DNA of 33,392 bases from Pelagibius sp. (lineage in GTDB: Bacteria; Pseudomonadota; Alphaproteobacteria; Kiloniellales; Kiloniellaceae): NCBI RefSeq assembly GCF_028289705.1, contig NZ_JANQOI010000061.1, forward strand, positions 1-33,392, in the 5' to 3' direction. Positions 1 to 7,185 of the stretch are shown piece after piece (the stretch's first letter is position 1; every line of letters starts with the position of its first letter). The translations under genes were made by a program, and so were the position numbers. The notes beneath the pieces are model-generated. The model made no database searches and had not been told where the DNA came from. It worked only from the letters and a program-made list of their open reading frames with translations.

Positions 1-1147
1 CGAGAAGCTTGGGATCGAGGTCGTTCAAGTCGGATTTGACTCTCTCCTGCACCTCGGCGATGTCGTCACCGTCGTCAAGCCTGAAGAAAGCACGCAGAAC
101 CCGCGCAATCAGCAACCACGGAATGGCGGTGCCGTGCGATGCCGCCTCAGCCCGCAACAGCAGGTGCTCGCTCAGATGCTCGGACCGGCTGAACTCATGG
201 CATAGGCGCGACTTTCCGATACCCGGCTGTCCGACGATGGTGACCACTTGGCCGTTGCCTGCTGCAGCCAGGTCGAAGATCTCGTGCAGACTGCGCAGCT
301 CCCTCTGTCGTCCGACGAACTGGCTCAGACCGCGGTCCATGGACGCGCGGAATCGATTGGTTAGGTCCGTAACGCTCGCGAGTTCGTAAGCCACGACCTT
401 TCGGTCCAGGCCCCTAACCGACACCGGGCCGATGGGTGTGAGCTTCGCCTGGCCTCTGACCAGACGCGCCGTGTCCTCGGTAAGATAGGCAGTGCCTGCC
501 CTGGCCAACTCCTCCATGCGGTGGGCGAGATGGGCCGTCACACCGACGGCGGTATAGGGAAGCGCCGCATTGCTTCGCACGACCCGCACCAGAACCTCAC
601 CTGAGCTGATGCCGACGCGTATCTGAAGCGGGTGGCGTGGGTTCGAGCCCCGGCCGTCAGGAAGCTTCTTGACGCCGGCGAGGATCGCCTGGGCTGCGTG
701 ACAGGCGCGGATGGCATGATCCTCTTGGGCGCGCGGTGCCCCGAACAACGCCATGATGCCATCGCCGAGTACGTGATTTACGGTACCGTGGTGGCGTTGA
801 ACAACCTCGATCATCACCTGCAAAGCACTGTCAAGAACAGTACGAGCTTGCTCCGTAGCCAGATTTTCAATGAGCTCCAGCGAACTCTTGATGTCCGCGA
901 ACAGAACCGTGACCAGCTTGTGCTCGGCCTCGATACCCGGGACGGCCTCCGAAGAGCCGCCCGGCGCGACTCCTTCGCGTACCGGCTCATCGGCAGCCGA
1001 AGACCTTAGTCCACAGCCCCCGCAGAACCACGCATCAGGCGTGTTTGCGAATCCACAAGCCGCGCATGCGATAACCAACGGCTCCCCGCAGCAGCTGCAG
1101 AACCGGCGGTCTCTTGCATTCTCGGCTTCGCACTGACCGCACTTCAT
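1..1147 (-). CDS. Double zinc-ribbon, class III adenylate/guanylate cyclase and AAA-ATPase protein (3' part outside window)
   Basis: The frame stays open from an ATG at 1147 to the left edge (about 382 residues), so the C-terminus is missing. Two zinc ribbons open the protein: C3/C6 with C17/C20, then C28/C31 with C42/C45. A class III nucleotide cyclase domain follows (about 75-240), with the metal-binding aspartates in VLFADIKSS (D85) and LGDGIMALFG (D129). After that comes an AAA/STAND-type ATPase with Walker A GQPGIGKSR near residue 308. Family members of this layout usually end in TPR-like repeats and run to about 1000 residues. By family it should make cAMP (or cGMP) in the cytoplasm under control of the ATPase module; the signal sensed is unknown. 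The SD is weak (GGAA six bases before ATG). The architecture is clear, substrate choice is not. Confidence 0.88.
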   Translation of the reverse strand, partial: MKCGQCEAENARDRRFCSCCGEPLVIACAACGFANTPDAWFCGGCGLRSSAADEPVREGVAPGGSSEAVPGIEAEHKLVTVLFADIKSSLELIENLATEQARTVLDSALQVMIEVVQRHHGTVNHVLGDGIMALFGAPRAQEDHAIRACHAAQAILAGVKKLPDGRGSNPRHPLQIRVGISSGEVLVRVVRSNAALPYTAVGVTAHLAHRMEELARAGTAYLTEDTARLVRGQAKLTPIGPVSVRGLDRKVVAYELASVTDLTNRFRASMDRGLSQFVGRQRELRSLHEIFDLAAAGNGQVVTIVGQPGIGKSRLCHEFSRSEHLSEHLLLRAEAASHGTAIPWLLIARVLRAFFRLDDGDDIAEVQERVKSDLNDLDPKLL

Positions 1148-1658
1148 GGCATTTCCGATGCGCACGCCGCTATCGCCATCGCCCGAGATCCGACGATAGG
1201 ACAGTGGAACTGCCCCTCCGGCGAGAACCCGCGAAGCTCCCTTTGGGTCCGCTCTCTCGTTCCCATACTGAGAAAAATCAGCCCACAAGGCCTGCCGTGC
1301 AAACCACAACCCCGGTGTTCTGCGAGCAAGCGAGACGGTCTGCGAACGAGTCTTCGTCTGCGCCGCCTGAGTTCGGGGTTGTCTGCTGACCGGTTACGGC
1401 GGCCTACAATGCTCCATGTCCGAATTGGCGCATTCCAGCCACAGGAATTGGTTTCTCTTTGTCCCATCATAACCGCCTCCCCTAGATCTCGGGTTACTCA
1501 GGATTTAACATGACTGCCAGATTAGTTGTTCCGTCAACCGAGCACAGGCATGCGTCCAAGCCTACAAATCATGAATTTTTTGTCGTTTGTCTTGGGCACA
1601 ATTTCATTACAGATTCACGAATCAACACTTCCCTACTGGGACCTTCAGCGCACTACTC
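1148..1658. other. Intergenic region without a convincing gene
   Basis: This 511-bp stretch lies between the cyclase start and the end of the beta-helix gene, both on the minus strand. The part at about 1480-1650 is AT-richer than its surroundings and could hold the cyclase promoter, but no clear -35/-10 pair was found. An arginine-rich minus-strand frame (1144-1470) overlaps the cyclase start by ATGA, but its composition does not look like a protein. No RNA gene, repeat or terminator was recognised. Confidence 0.4.
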
Positions 1659-3203
1659 TTATGATACCGGCACAAACGGCAACGTAATCGCGCCATCTTC
1701 CTTCTGCACTGCGCCGATATGCGGCCTACCGGGCCTGGCCCAATTAGACCAACTTAGTTGGTCTTCTGGCAGATCCCGTTTGGATTCCAATGTAAAGACA
1801 AGTCCAGCATCGCGCAGCGGGCTCTGCGCCAGAAGCGCAAAGTCTCCGCTTAGAGGGTCCACGAATCCCAGCTGATCCCTCTTGATTCCGTTCTCTTCCT
1901 GACCCGCATCCGCGAGGGTCTTGCCAAAGCTCCTATTGCTCGCATCACCGTCAAACACCACGCTCTTGTCCCATGGCAGTGGATGCTCATCGCCATCAAC
2001 GGGAAACTTATTCAGAAACTCACGACAGCCCCGACACAAACAAGGGAGGTCATGAGCGCTCGGTTCGCAGAACTGTACTGCGTTATTCCGATGAACAAAA
2101 TTACGCGATCGCGCCTTCTTTATGAGAAAAGTTCGCGAATAGACACTGTTATGGAAGATGTGGATTGGGTGATCCGGCATCGGCCCTTTAGGACGAAGCT
2201 TGAAGATCTTTCCTCCGCGGTGCCCCTGATAGTCGGCGCCACCGCGGTCATCAAACCAGATCCGGTTTCCGTAGATGTAAAGATATCCACCGACAAAGTC
2301 GTGGATAGAGAAAGGCGCGTGGGTGTTCTTCATCCGGTTATCGGAGATGTGCCAGTTGATCAGCGTCCGCTCCGGTTCGATGACATTGTCTCTTATGTTG
2401 GAGAACTCATTGCCATGGATTCGGACATTGACGTTGAAGCGTCCCAGAATTTCGTTCTTGCTTTTTGCACTCGTTGTGAATCGAACGCCGTTATAGGCGT
2501 GCTCCACTACATTTCCCACAACCTCCAGACCGCTCTCCAGGTCTATGCCGCCAACCAGCGCACCGTTGTAGTATGCATAGGGGCCGTGATGGGTGTGACT
2601 CCAGTCTATGGCAGACCACATGGTGCCGGTCGGATCCTGGACCCATCGACAACCCCGAACGGCAATATCACGTGAATCCGGCCCCCGAACGAAGACAAGG
2701 TAAGTACCGTCCTGGCCAACAACACCCTCGACTGTCAGAGACGAGGAGTGCTCGGCGTAGACGAAGCTGGGCCAGCAGCTTTCAACGTGCATCTGCCTGA
2801 GGATAAGATGTCTGCAGCCGCGCACCTTAAAGAAAGCATAGTCATTGCGGGTTGGAAGGTCCGGATAGATCGCGCCGGCAGCGTTTGTCCCGCAGATCTG
2901 GCTCTGCAGACTCCCGTCAGGACCGAGACTTCCTTCGATGACAATCGGATCTGATTCACCTCCACGCTTCGCCTTCACGTCCACGGCGCGGTAGTACTTT
3001 CCGGGCAGCAATCGCAGTGTCGTACCACCGACAAGCCGCTCAACGGCCTGGTCAAGCGGGAAGGTATGATGCACCCGACCCCTATAGAGCCGCTCGTCTC
3101 CACACGGTGTCGCCAAGATGATTCGGCGATCCGATTCGGGGTCCTTAAAGATGGCTGGTCCTATCGAACCTGGCGGCTTCTCAAGGTCATCGCAGGTATT
3201 CAT
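1659..3203 (-). CDS. Right-handed parallel beta-helix (pectin-lyase-like) protein
   Basis: The protein has 514 residues from the ATG at 3203. That start is chosen over an ATG 39 bases upstream because GGGAGGAGGGG sits just before it. The central 350 residues show repeating short strands rich in G, N, V, I and H (for example EVVGNVVEHAYNGVRF, VRIHGNEFSNIRDNVI and YIYGNRIWFDD), the pattern of parallel beta-helix proteins. There is no signal peptide or membrane segment, so it appears cytoplasmic or exported by another route. A cysteine cluster (C-x8-C-x-C-x2-C, beginning FCEP, then LPCLCRGCREF) near residue 380 could bind metal. The start overlaps the stop of the upstream small ORF by ATGA, suggesting translational coupling. 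The fold class is fairly sure. The activity is unknown: polysaccharide lyase, hydrolase or a structural role are all possible. Confidence 0.75.
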   Translation of the reverse strand: MNTCDDLEKPPGSIGPAIFKDPESDRRIILATPCGDERLYRGRVHHTFPLDQAVERLVGGTTLRLLPGKYYRAVDVKAKRGGESDPIVIEGSLGPDGSLQSQICGTNAAGAIYPDLPTRNDYAFFKVRGCRHLILRQMHVESCWPSFVYAEHSSSLTVEGVVGQDGTYLVFVRGPDSRDIAVRGCRWVQDPTGTMWSAIDWSHTHHGPYAYYNGALVGGIDLESGLEVVGNVVEHAYNGVRFTTSAKSKNEILGRFNVNVRIHGNEFSNIRDNVIEPERTLINWHISDNRMKNTHAPFSIHDFVGGYLYIYGNRIWFDDRGGADYQGHRGGKIFKLRPKGPMPDHPIHIFHNSVYSRTFLIKKARSRNFVHRNNAVQFCEPSAHDLPCLCRGCREFLNKFPVDGDEHPLPWDKSVVFDGDASNRSFGKTLADAGQEENGIKRDQLGFVDPLSGDFALLAQSPLRDAGLVFTLESKRDLPEDQLSWSNWARPGRPHIGAVQKEDGAITLPFVPVS

Positions 3204-3523
3204 CCGGTTGCCCCTCCTCCCGTTACCTGACCGACTCGCCAAAGAGACATCCAGTGTCCCGGGCCAAGTGATGGCGTGCCATCAATGCAGGACATCCGGT
3301 TCAAAGAGACCCTGAAGGCACCCCCCAATTGCCCGTACTCGGGATCAAACTCTAGCATCAGTTGCATCTTTCCGGTCAACGAATTGCTGGTGTCGGCGCT
3401 GCTCGGATCAGGTTGCGTTCCCGTCAACTTGAATGACTGCGGCACCAAGAGCCTCCTCCCGTTGCTCCCACAGACCGCAATTTGTCTTGCGGTCAGCAGG
3501 CGGCCGAGTGGATCAAATTCCAC
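3200..3523 (-). CDS. Small hypothetical protein, translationally coupled to the beta-helix gene
   Basis: About 107 residues from a GTG at 3523; a TTG at 3610 is the alternative, and neither has a strong SD. Its TGA overlaps the ATG of the beta-helix gene (ATGA), and the beta-helix SD lies inside its last codons. Codon third positions favour G/C in the frame, and the product has an ordinary composition (LMLEFDPEYGQLGGAF, MSCIDGTPSLGPGHWMSLW) with no membrane segment. The family is not recognised. The upstream end lies about 120 bases from the divergent plus-strand operon, leaving room for a shared promoter region. The main doubt is that the start is uncertain and the opposite strand is open over much of the same span. 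Confidence 0.42.
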   Translation of the reverse strand: MEFDPLGRLLTARQIAVCGSNGRRLLVPQSFKLTGTQPDPSSADTSNSLTGKMQLMLEFDPEYGQLGGAFRVSLNRMSCIDGTPSLGPGHWMSLWRVGQVTGGGATG

Positions 3524-3641
3524 TTGCCTATGTGCACGGCATATCCGGTTAGGGCCGCATCTTAAGCCTAACTGCGAAGACGCTCTGTGATCCCATTCAC
3601 AGACGATCAAGCGTCAAGTCAACACAATCCAAACGATCAAG

Positions 3642-3881
3642 ATGAATCGTTGCCTTCGGCTCGCAGCAGCGGCTGCGACCGGCCTGGAAGCGCAGATAGA
3701 AGTGCGCGAACTGAAGCGGTCCGAAGGCTTGCTCGCAGCCATGCCGGCAGCGCTGGACACATTGGCGGAAACTCAGGCTGAGCTCGAGCGGGCAGGTGAC
3801 CAGACGAGCTACGGCAAGACTCAGATCTTCTTCGAGCGGGCCAAGGACCTCAAGGCTGTCGCTGACGCCCTGAACTCCTAA
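3642..3881 (+). CDS. Small helical protein, function unknown
   Basis: 79 residues, mostly predicted helix, rich in Ala, Glu, Leu and Lys (IEVRELKRSEGLLAAMP, AETQAELERAG, FFERAKDLKAVADALNS). It could form a short coiled coil. No signal peptide or motif of a known family was seen. No clear SD precedes the ATG. It ends five bases before the next plus-strand ORF, and the S8 peptidase lies downstream on the same strand, so the three probably form one operon. Codon choice looks like real coding sequence. A role as peptidase partner, substrate or adaptor is speculation. Confidence 0.5.
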   Translation: MNRCLRLAAAAATGLEAQIEVRELKRSEGLLAAMPAALDTLAETQAELERAGDQTSYGKTQIFFERAKDLKAVADALNS

Positions 3882-3886
3882 TCCCA

Positions 3887-4255
3887 ATGGGCCACAGCTT
3901 CTCTATGAAGAAAGATATGCTCATGACCACAACATACAGCGAGGCGAGCCAGGCTATCGACGACGCAATTGCAGCAATCCAAAAAGCTCAAGAGTCGGCG
4001 TCTGGCTCTCAGCAACTCATCTTGCTGGATATCGTTGAGATTCTCCTGTGTGAGCGCATTGCGCTCAATGTCCGAAATCTCGCACAAAGCAATAGCACTT
4101 ACGTAGCCCTCACCGATGGGATCCTCACAGCAAACGAAAAGCTGGAGGGCCTGACAGACGACATCAAGGAGCTGGTCAGGGCCGCCGAGCACGCTGCCCA
4201 GGTTGCCGGCGCGTTCGCCAGAGTCGGACAGCTGGCAACAAACGACGCACTTTGA
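3887..4255 (+). CDS. Small helical protein next to the S8 peptidase, function unknown
   Basis: 122 residues from the first ATG. In-frame ATGs at 3905, 3917 and 3923 are also possible, and none has a convincing SD. The sequence is almost all helix-forming: AIDDAIAAIQKAQESASG, LLDIVEILLCERIALNVRNL, and a C-terminal Ala-rich helix (ELVRAAEHAAQVAGAFARVG). It shows weak heptad spacing, but no transmembrane helix is evident. It sits five bases after the 79-residue ORF and 94 bases before the peptidase start. It resembles a small helical-bundle protein; a family could not be named. It may be a cognate partner or target of the peptidase, which is inference from position only. Confidence 0.65.
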   Translation: MGHSFSMKKDMLMTTTYSEASQAIDDAIAAIQKAQESASGSQQLILLDIVEILLCERIALNVRNLAQSNSTYVALTDGILTANEKLEGLTDDIKELVRAAEHAAQVAGAFARVGQLATNDAL

Positions 4256-4349
4256 GTTCACCTTCTAGGAACCCAGGCGTCGCGACCGCGGGGAGGAGCG
4301 CTGACCCCAGATCGCGGTTTCAATGAGCAACGCAGCGGAGGCAGCAACG

Positions 4350-5390
4350 ATGTCAAATAGAAACTGGCACATCAAAGAAATACGGGCCGATGAGGCCTGG
4401 CAGATCATGGTGGATCCTGCGACCGGTGACATCGATTACAAGGATGTGCGGATCGCCCACATCGACACCGGGTATACAGAGCACGCTGTCTTCGGCCCCT
4501 GGAACGGCGAGCCGAACAACCTCATCACAGACCAATGGACGAACTTCATTGAGACGGATGAACGCTCACCGAGAGACCCGTTAAACTACAAGGGCTTCCC
4601 CGGGCACGGCACCAGGATCGGCAGCGTGATGTACGGCAATCTGCCCGGCACGATGCGCGGCGTCGCCCCGGACTGTCCGGTCGTTCCCTATCGTGCCACC
4701 AACACTGTCGTCTTATCGCGCCTGATAAATCGGCACGTGAGTGCAATCGGCAAAGCGATCCGCCACGCGGTCAACGATACCGATTGCAGTGTCATCTCCA
4801 TGTCCTTGGGAACACCGGGTATCCCCTTTGGGTCTCCGGCGAAGAACATGGGTCGTGCCGTTGATCATGCCTATGACTGCGGCGTTATCACCGTTGCTGC
4901 TTCGGGGAACAACGTCTCGGACCACGTCACCTATCCCGGCAAGTACTTTCGCTCAATCTGCGCCGGCGGCATCAGTCCCAACCGAACAATTTGGCGGGAG
5001 CACGCAGAGCCCTTTCGGGGCTTTATCGACATATTTGCTCCGGCAGACGAGATCTTTCGCGCCGATGCTACACAGGGAGATGGCCGCGTTGGCCCGGGCG
5101 AATACGCCGAGACCGGCGACGGCACGTCCTATGCCACAGCCTGTACCGCCGCTGCGGCCGCCCTCTGGCTGGCCCATCGAAGCGAAGAGCTCAATACCGT
5201 CTATGAAGAGCCCTGGATGACGATTGAAGCCTTTCGGTCAATGCTGAAGTCCACGGCGGCTCCGCTGGCTGAGACTCGCCCCGGTGTCGAGACAGGTGTT
5301 CTGAACATTGTGGGACTGCTCACTGAGGCGCTACCCGAAGCCAGGTCTCTGGAGTACGAAAGCAGACTTGCATCAAAGCAGTTTGCGTAG
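4350..5390 (+). CDS. Subtilisin-like serine peptidase (S8), apparently intracellular
   Basis: 346 residues from the ATG at 4350, preferred over the ATG at 4323 because GGAGG stands eight bases before it. The catalytic triad is visible: D39 in AHIDTGYT, H86 in GHGTRIGS and S260 in GDGTSYATA, with the oxyanion-hole N187 in AASGNN. Between H and S is the usual SVISMSLGTPG strand and loop. The peptidase domain starts almost at the N-terminus. There is no signal peptide and no room for a typical inhibitor propeptide, so it probably acts in the cytoplasm without classical autoprocessing. After the catalytic domain only about 80 residues remain, with no transmembrane anchor. It is the last gene of a plus-strand group with two small helical proteins and lies beside a tRNA gene. 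Confidence 0.9.
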   Translation: MSNRNWHIKEIRADEAWQIMVDPATGDIDYKDVRIAHIDTGYTEHAVFGPWNGEPNNLITDQWTNFIETDERSPRDPLNYKGFPGHGTRIGSVMYGNLPGTMRGVAPDCPVVPYRATNTVVLSRLINRHVSAIGKAIRHAVNDTDCSVISMSLGTPGIPFGSPAKNMGRAVDHAYDCGVITVAASGNNVSDHVTYPGKYFRSICAGGISPNRTIWREHAEPFRGFIDIFAPADEIFRADATQGDGRVGPGEYAETGDGTSYATACTAAAAALWLAHRSEELNTVYEEPWMTIEAFRSMLKSTAAPLAETRPGVETGVLNIVGLLTEALPEARSLEYESRLASKQFA

Positions 5391-5532
5391 CCTACGAATC
5401 AACGCCTGCTGTGCCTTGGAAGGCAATCGGACGTCGGGTCCGCTACTGGGTACGAAGGACGCCTTGGTCGAGCCCGCAGCAGCCCTGCAGCATGGCCTTG
5501 CATGGCAGCCTGGCCACCGTGATCGATGCAAT

Positions 5533-5565
5533 AACCCCCGAAGATCGTCAGGACCTTCGAGGGTT
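5533..5565 (-). terminator. Hairpin downstream of the tRNA, probable terminator
   Basis: Eleven-base arms 5533-5543 and 5555-5565 pair with one mismatch (AACCCTCGAAG against CTTCGGGGGTT read on the minus strand) around an 11-base loop. The hairpin begins nine bases after the encoded CCA of the minus-strand tRNA. There is only a short U-rich tail, so it may act as a weak terminator or a processing signal. Confidence 0.5.
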
Positions 5566-5573
5566 GATACAGA

Positions 5574-5650
5574 TGGTAGCGGGGGAGGGACTTGAACCCC
5601 CGACACGCGGATTATGATTCCGCTGCTCTAACCAGCTGAGCTACCCCGCC
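5574..5650 (-). tRNA. tRNA with CAU anticodon, probably elongator tRNA-Met
   Basis: 77 nt including an encoded CCA. The 7-bp acceptor stem (GGCGGGG with CCCCGCT), D stem GCTC/GAGC, anticodon stem GCGGA/TCCGC with loop ATCATAA, and T stem GGGGG/CCCTC with loop TTCAAGT all pair. The anticodon CAT is at 5614-5616 on the plus strand. It is not an initiator, because the acceptor begins with a G-U pair and the anticodon stem lacks the three G-C pairs. A tRNA-Ile2 (lysidine-modified CAU) is the alternative and cannot be excluded by eye. Its 3' end faces the accessory block to the left. Confidence 0.93.
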
Positions 5651-5688
5651 AGAGGAAGACCGGCACCCTAGCACGGGGGCCGCGCAGC

Positions 5689-5718
5689 CGTATATGGCCT
5701 CCCCCGGGGCGCTGTCAA
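5689..5718 (-). promoter_or_regulatory. Predicted sigma-70 promoter of the tRNA
   Basis: On the minus strand TTGACA (5713-5718) is followed after 18 bases by TATACG (5689-5694). Transcription would start some 30 bases before the mature tRNA 5' end at 5650, a normal leader for RNase P processing. The -35 is a perfect consensus. Confidence 0.6.
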
Positions 5719-5776
5719 GCGGCTTCGGCTCCTGCCGCCGGCAACCCGGCGGTTTCCGCCGAATTTGGCGCCGAAC

Positions 5777-7009
5777 CTAGGCTTCCGAGCGGCGCATGGT
5801 CAGGTCCGGGCGCTCGAAGACCGGGGGTGCCAGTTCCGCGCCCAGGCCCGGGCCCGCCATGGGGTAGACGCGGCCCTGCTCGATGCGCGGCAGGGCGGTC
5901 ACCAGTTCCCGGTACCAGCCGGTGTAGAAGGCGCGCACGGACTCGACGATCAGGCTGTTGGGCTGGCTGAAGGCGGCATGGATGGCGGCGACGAAGGCCA
6001 GCGGGCCGGTGCAGTCGTGAGGCGCGAAGGGCCGGTGCCAGGTGTCGGCCAGGGCGGCGATCTTGCGGCCCTCTGTGAGGCCCCCGGTCCACACCAGATC
6101 GACCATCACCACGTCCACGGCGTCGCGCTCCAGGAGGTCCTTATACGGAAAGCGCGAGCCCAGGGTCTCGCTGGCGCAGACCCAGACCGGCGTCGCGCGG
6201 GCATAGTCCGCCAGCGCCTGGGGCGACGTCATGCGGATCGGGTCCTCGTACCAGGTCGGCGCGTAGGGCTCCACCGCCCGGGCGATCTGCTTGGCCGCCG
6301 GCAGGTTCCACAGGGAGTGGAACTCCACCATGATCTCCATCCGGTCGCCCACGGCCTTGCGGATCTTCTCGAAGGGCTCCAACGCCTGTTTGAGCTGGTC
6401 GGAGGAGATGGCGCGGCCGCCGCTTTCCCGGGCTGCCGGATCGAAGGGCCAGATCTTCATGGCGGTGATGCCGGAGGCCAGAAGGTCCTCGGCCAGCCGG
6501 TCGGCCCGGGTCATGAAGGCGTCGAGGTCATCGGCGCCAAGCACGGCGTCCGCCCCCTCCCCCGCGCCCGCGTTCCGGTTGGCATCCAAGGCCCAGTTGG
6601 CCACCGGGCGCAGGTCGGCGCCGCGGGTGTAGTGGGTCCCGGCGCAGGTGTTGTAGATGCGCAGGGACTCGTGGCAGAGGCCGCCCAGAAGCTGGTGCAC
6701 CGGCTGACCGCAGAGCTTGCCGAAGATGTCCCAGAGGGCGAGGTCGATGGCCGAGACGGCGCGGGTCTCCGCCCCCGTGGAGGCCTGCGCCAGCGGCAGC
6801 GCCAGGAGGTCCCGGTTCAGCGCCTCGATCTGCAGGGGGTCGCGGCCGAGCAGGCGGACGGCCAGGATCTCGTGGATATGCGCCTCGACGGCGCCGGCGC
6901 CGAAATAGGTCTCGCCGAAGCCGACCAGACCGGCGTCGGTGATCAGCCGCACCCACAGCAGATTCGGATAGGCCTCGAGCCGCAGGGTCTCGATGGCGAC
7001 GACCTTCAT
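5777..7009 (-). CDS. Mandelate racemase/muconate lactonizing enzyme family protein (enolase superfamily), sugar-acid dehydratase-like
   Basis: 410 residues, with GGGAGG before the ATG. The N-terminal capping domain (about 1-120) contains VGFGETYFGAG and SAIDLALWDIFGK. The barrel domain has the metal ligands E229 (MVEFHSLWN), E255 (WYEDPI) and E281 (ASETLG), with H331 in APHDCTGPL as the probable acid catalyst. K185 in AMKIWPFD occupies the second-strand lysine position. The overall pattern is closest to D-galactonate/mannonate dehydratase-like members, which remove water from sugar acids to give 2-keto-3-deoxy acids. The substrate cannot be fixed from sequence. No transporter or aldolase is next to it, so there is no pathway context. 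It is followed on the same strand by the tRNA and is divergent from the radical SAM gene. Confidence 0.85.
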   Translation of the reverse strand: MKVVAIETLRLEAYPNLLWVRLITDAGLVGFGETYFGAGAVEAHIHEILAVRLLGRDPLQIEALNRDLLALPLAQASTGAETRAVSAIDLALWDIFGKLCGQPVHQLLGGLCHESLRIYNTCAGTHYTRGADLRPVANWALDANRNAGAGEGADAVLGADDLDAFMTRADRLAEDLLASGITAMKIWPFDPAARESGGRAISSDQLKQALEPFEKIRKAVGDRMEIMVEFHSLWNLPAAKQIARAVEPYAPTWYEDPIRMTSPQALADYARATPVWVCASETLGSRFPYKDLLERDAVDVVMVDLVWTGGLTEGRKIAALADTWHRPFAPHDCTGPLAFVAAIHAAFSQPNSLIVESVRAFYTGWYRELVTALPRIEQGRVYPMAGPGLGAELAPPVFERPDLTMRRSEA

Positions 7010-7064
7010 GTTCCCTCCCCGCCGGGATCGGCAAGGCCTTGGTATAGCACGGACTTGGCTTTGG

Positions 7065-7086
7065 CTTGACTTCGGCTTGACTTCGG
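7065..7086 (+). repeat. Tandem 11-bp direct repeat in the divergent intergenic region
   Basis: CTTGACTTCGG occurs twice back to back, at 7065-7075 and 7076-7086, each containing TTGACT. It lies about 100 bases before the radical SAM start and 56 before the dehydratase start. An AT-rich stretch (TATAGTATATT at 7108-7118) follows, but too far from the second TTGACT for a normal -35/-10 pair. It may be a regulator site or only a slippage product. Confidence 0.5.
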
Positions 7087-7185
7087 TGCCGGGGCGCAGA
7101 TGGACCGTATAGTATATTCTAATCGATCATGTTAGGTTCCGCGTTAACCATGGGTTAGAGCCGCCGGGCAAAGGGGGGTTATCCG

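Noticed and set aside
1144-1470. Minus-strand ORF overlapping the cyclase start by ATGA
   Set aside because: Arg-rich, cysteine-scattered composition and no SD; the overlap is likely chance.
1983-2675. 230-codon plus-strand frame opposite the beta-helix gene
   Set aside because: The minus-strand frame shows beta-helix repeats and a strong SD; this one shows neither.
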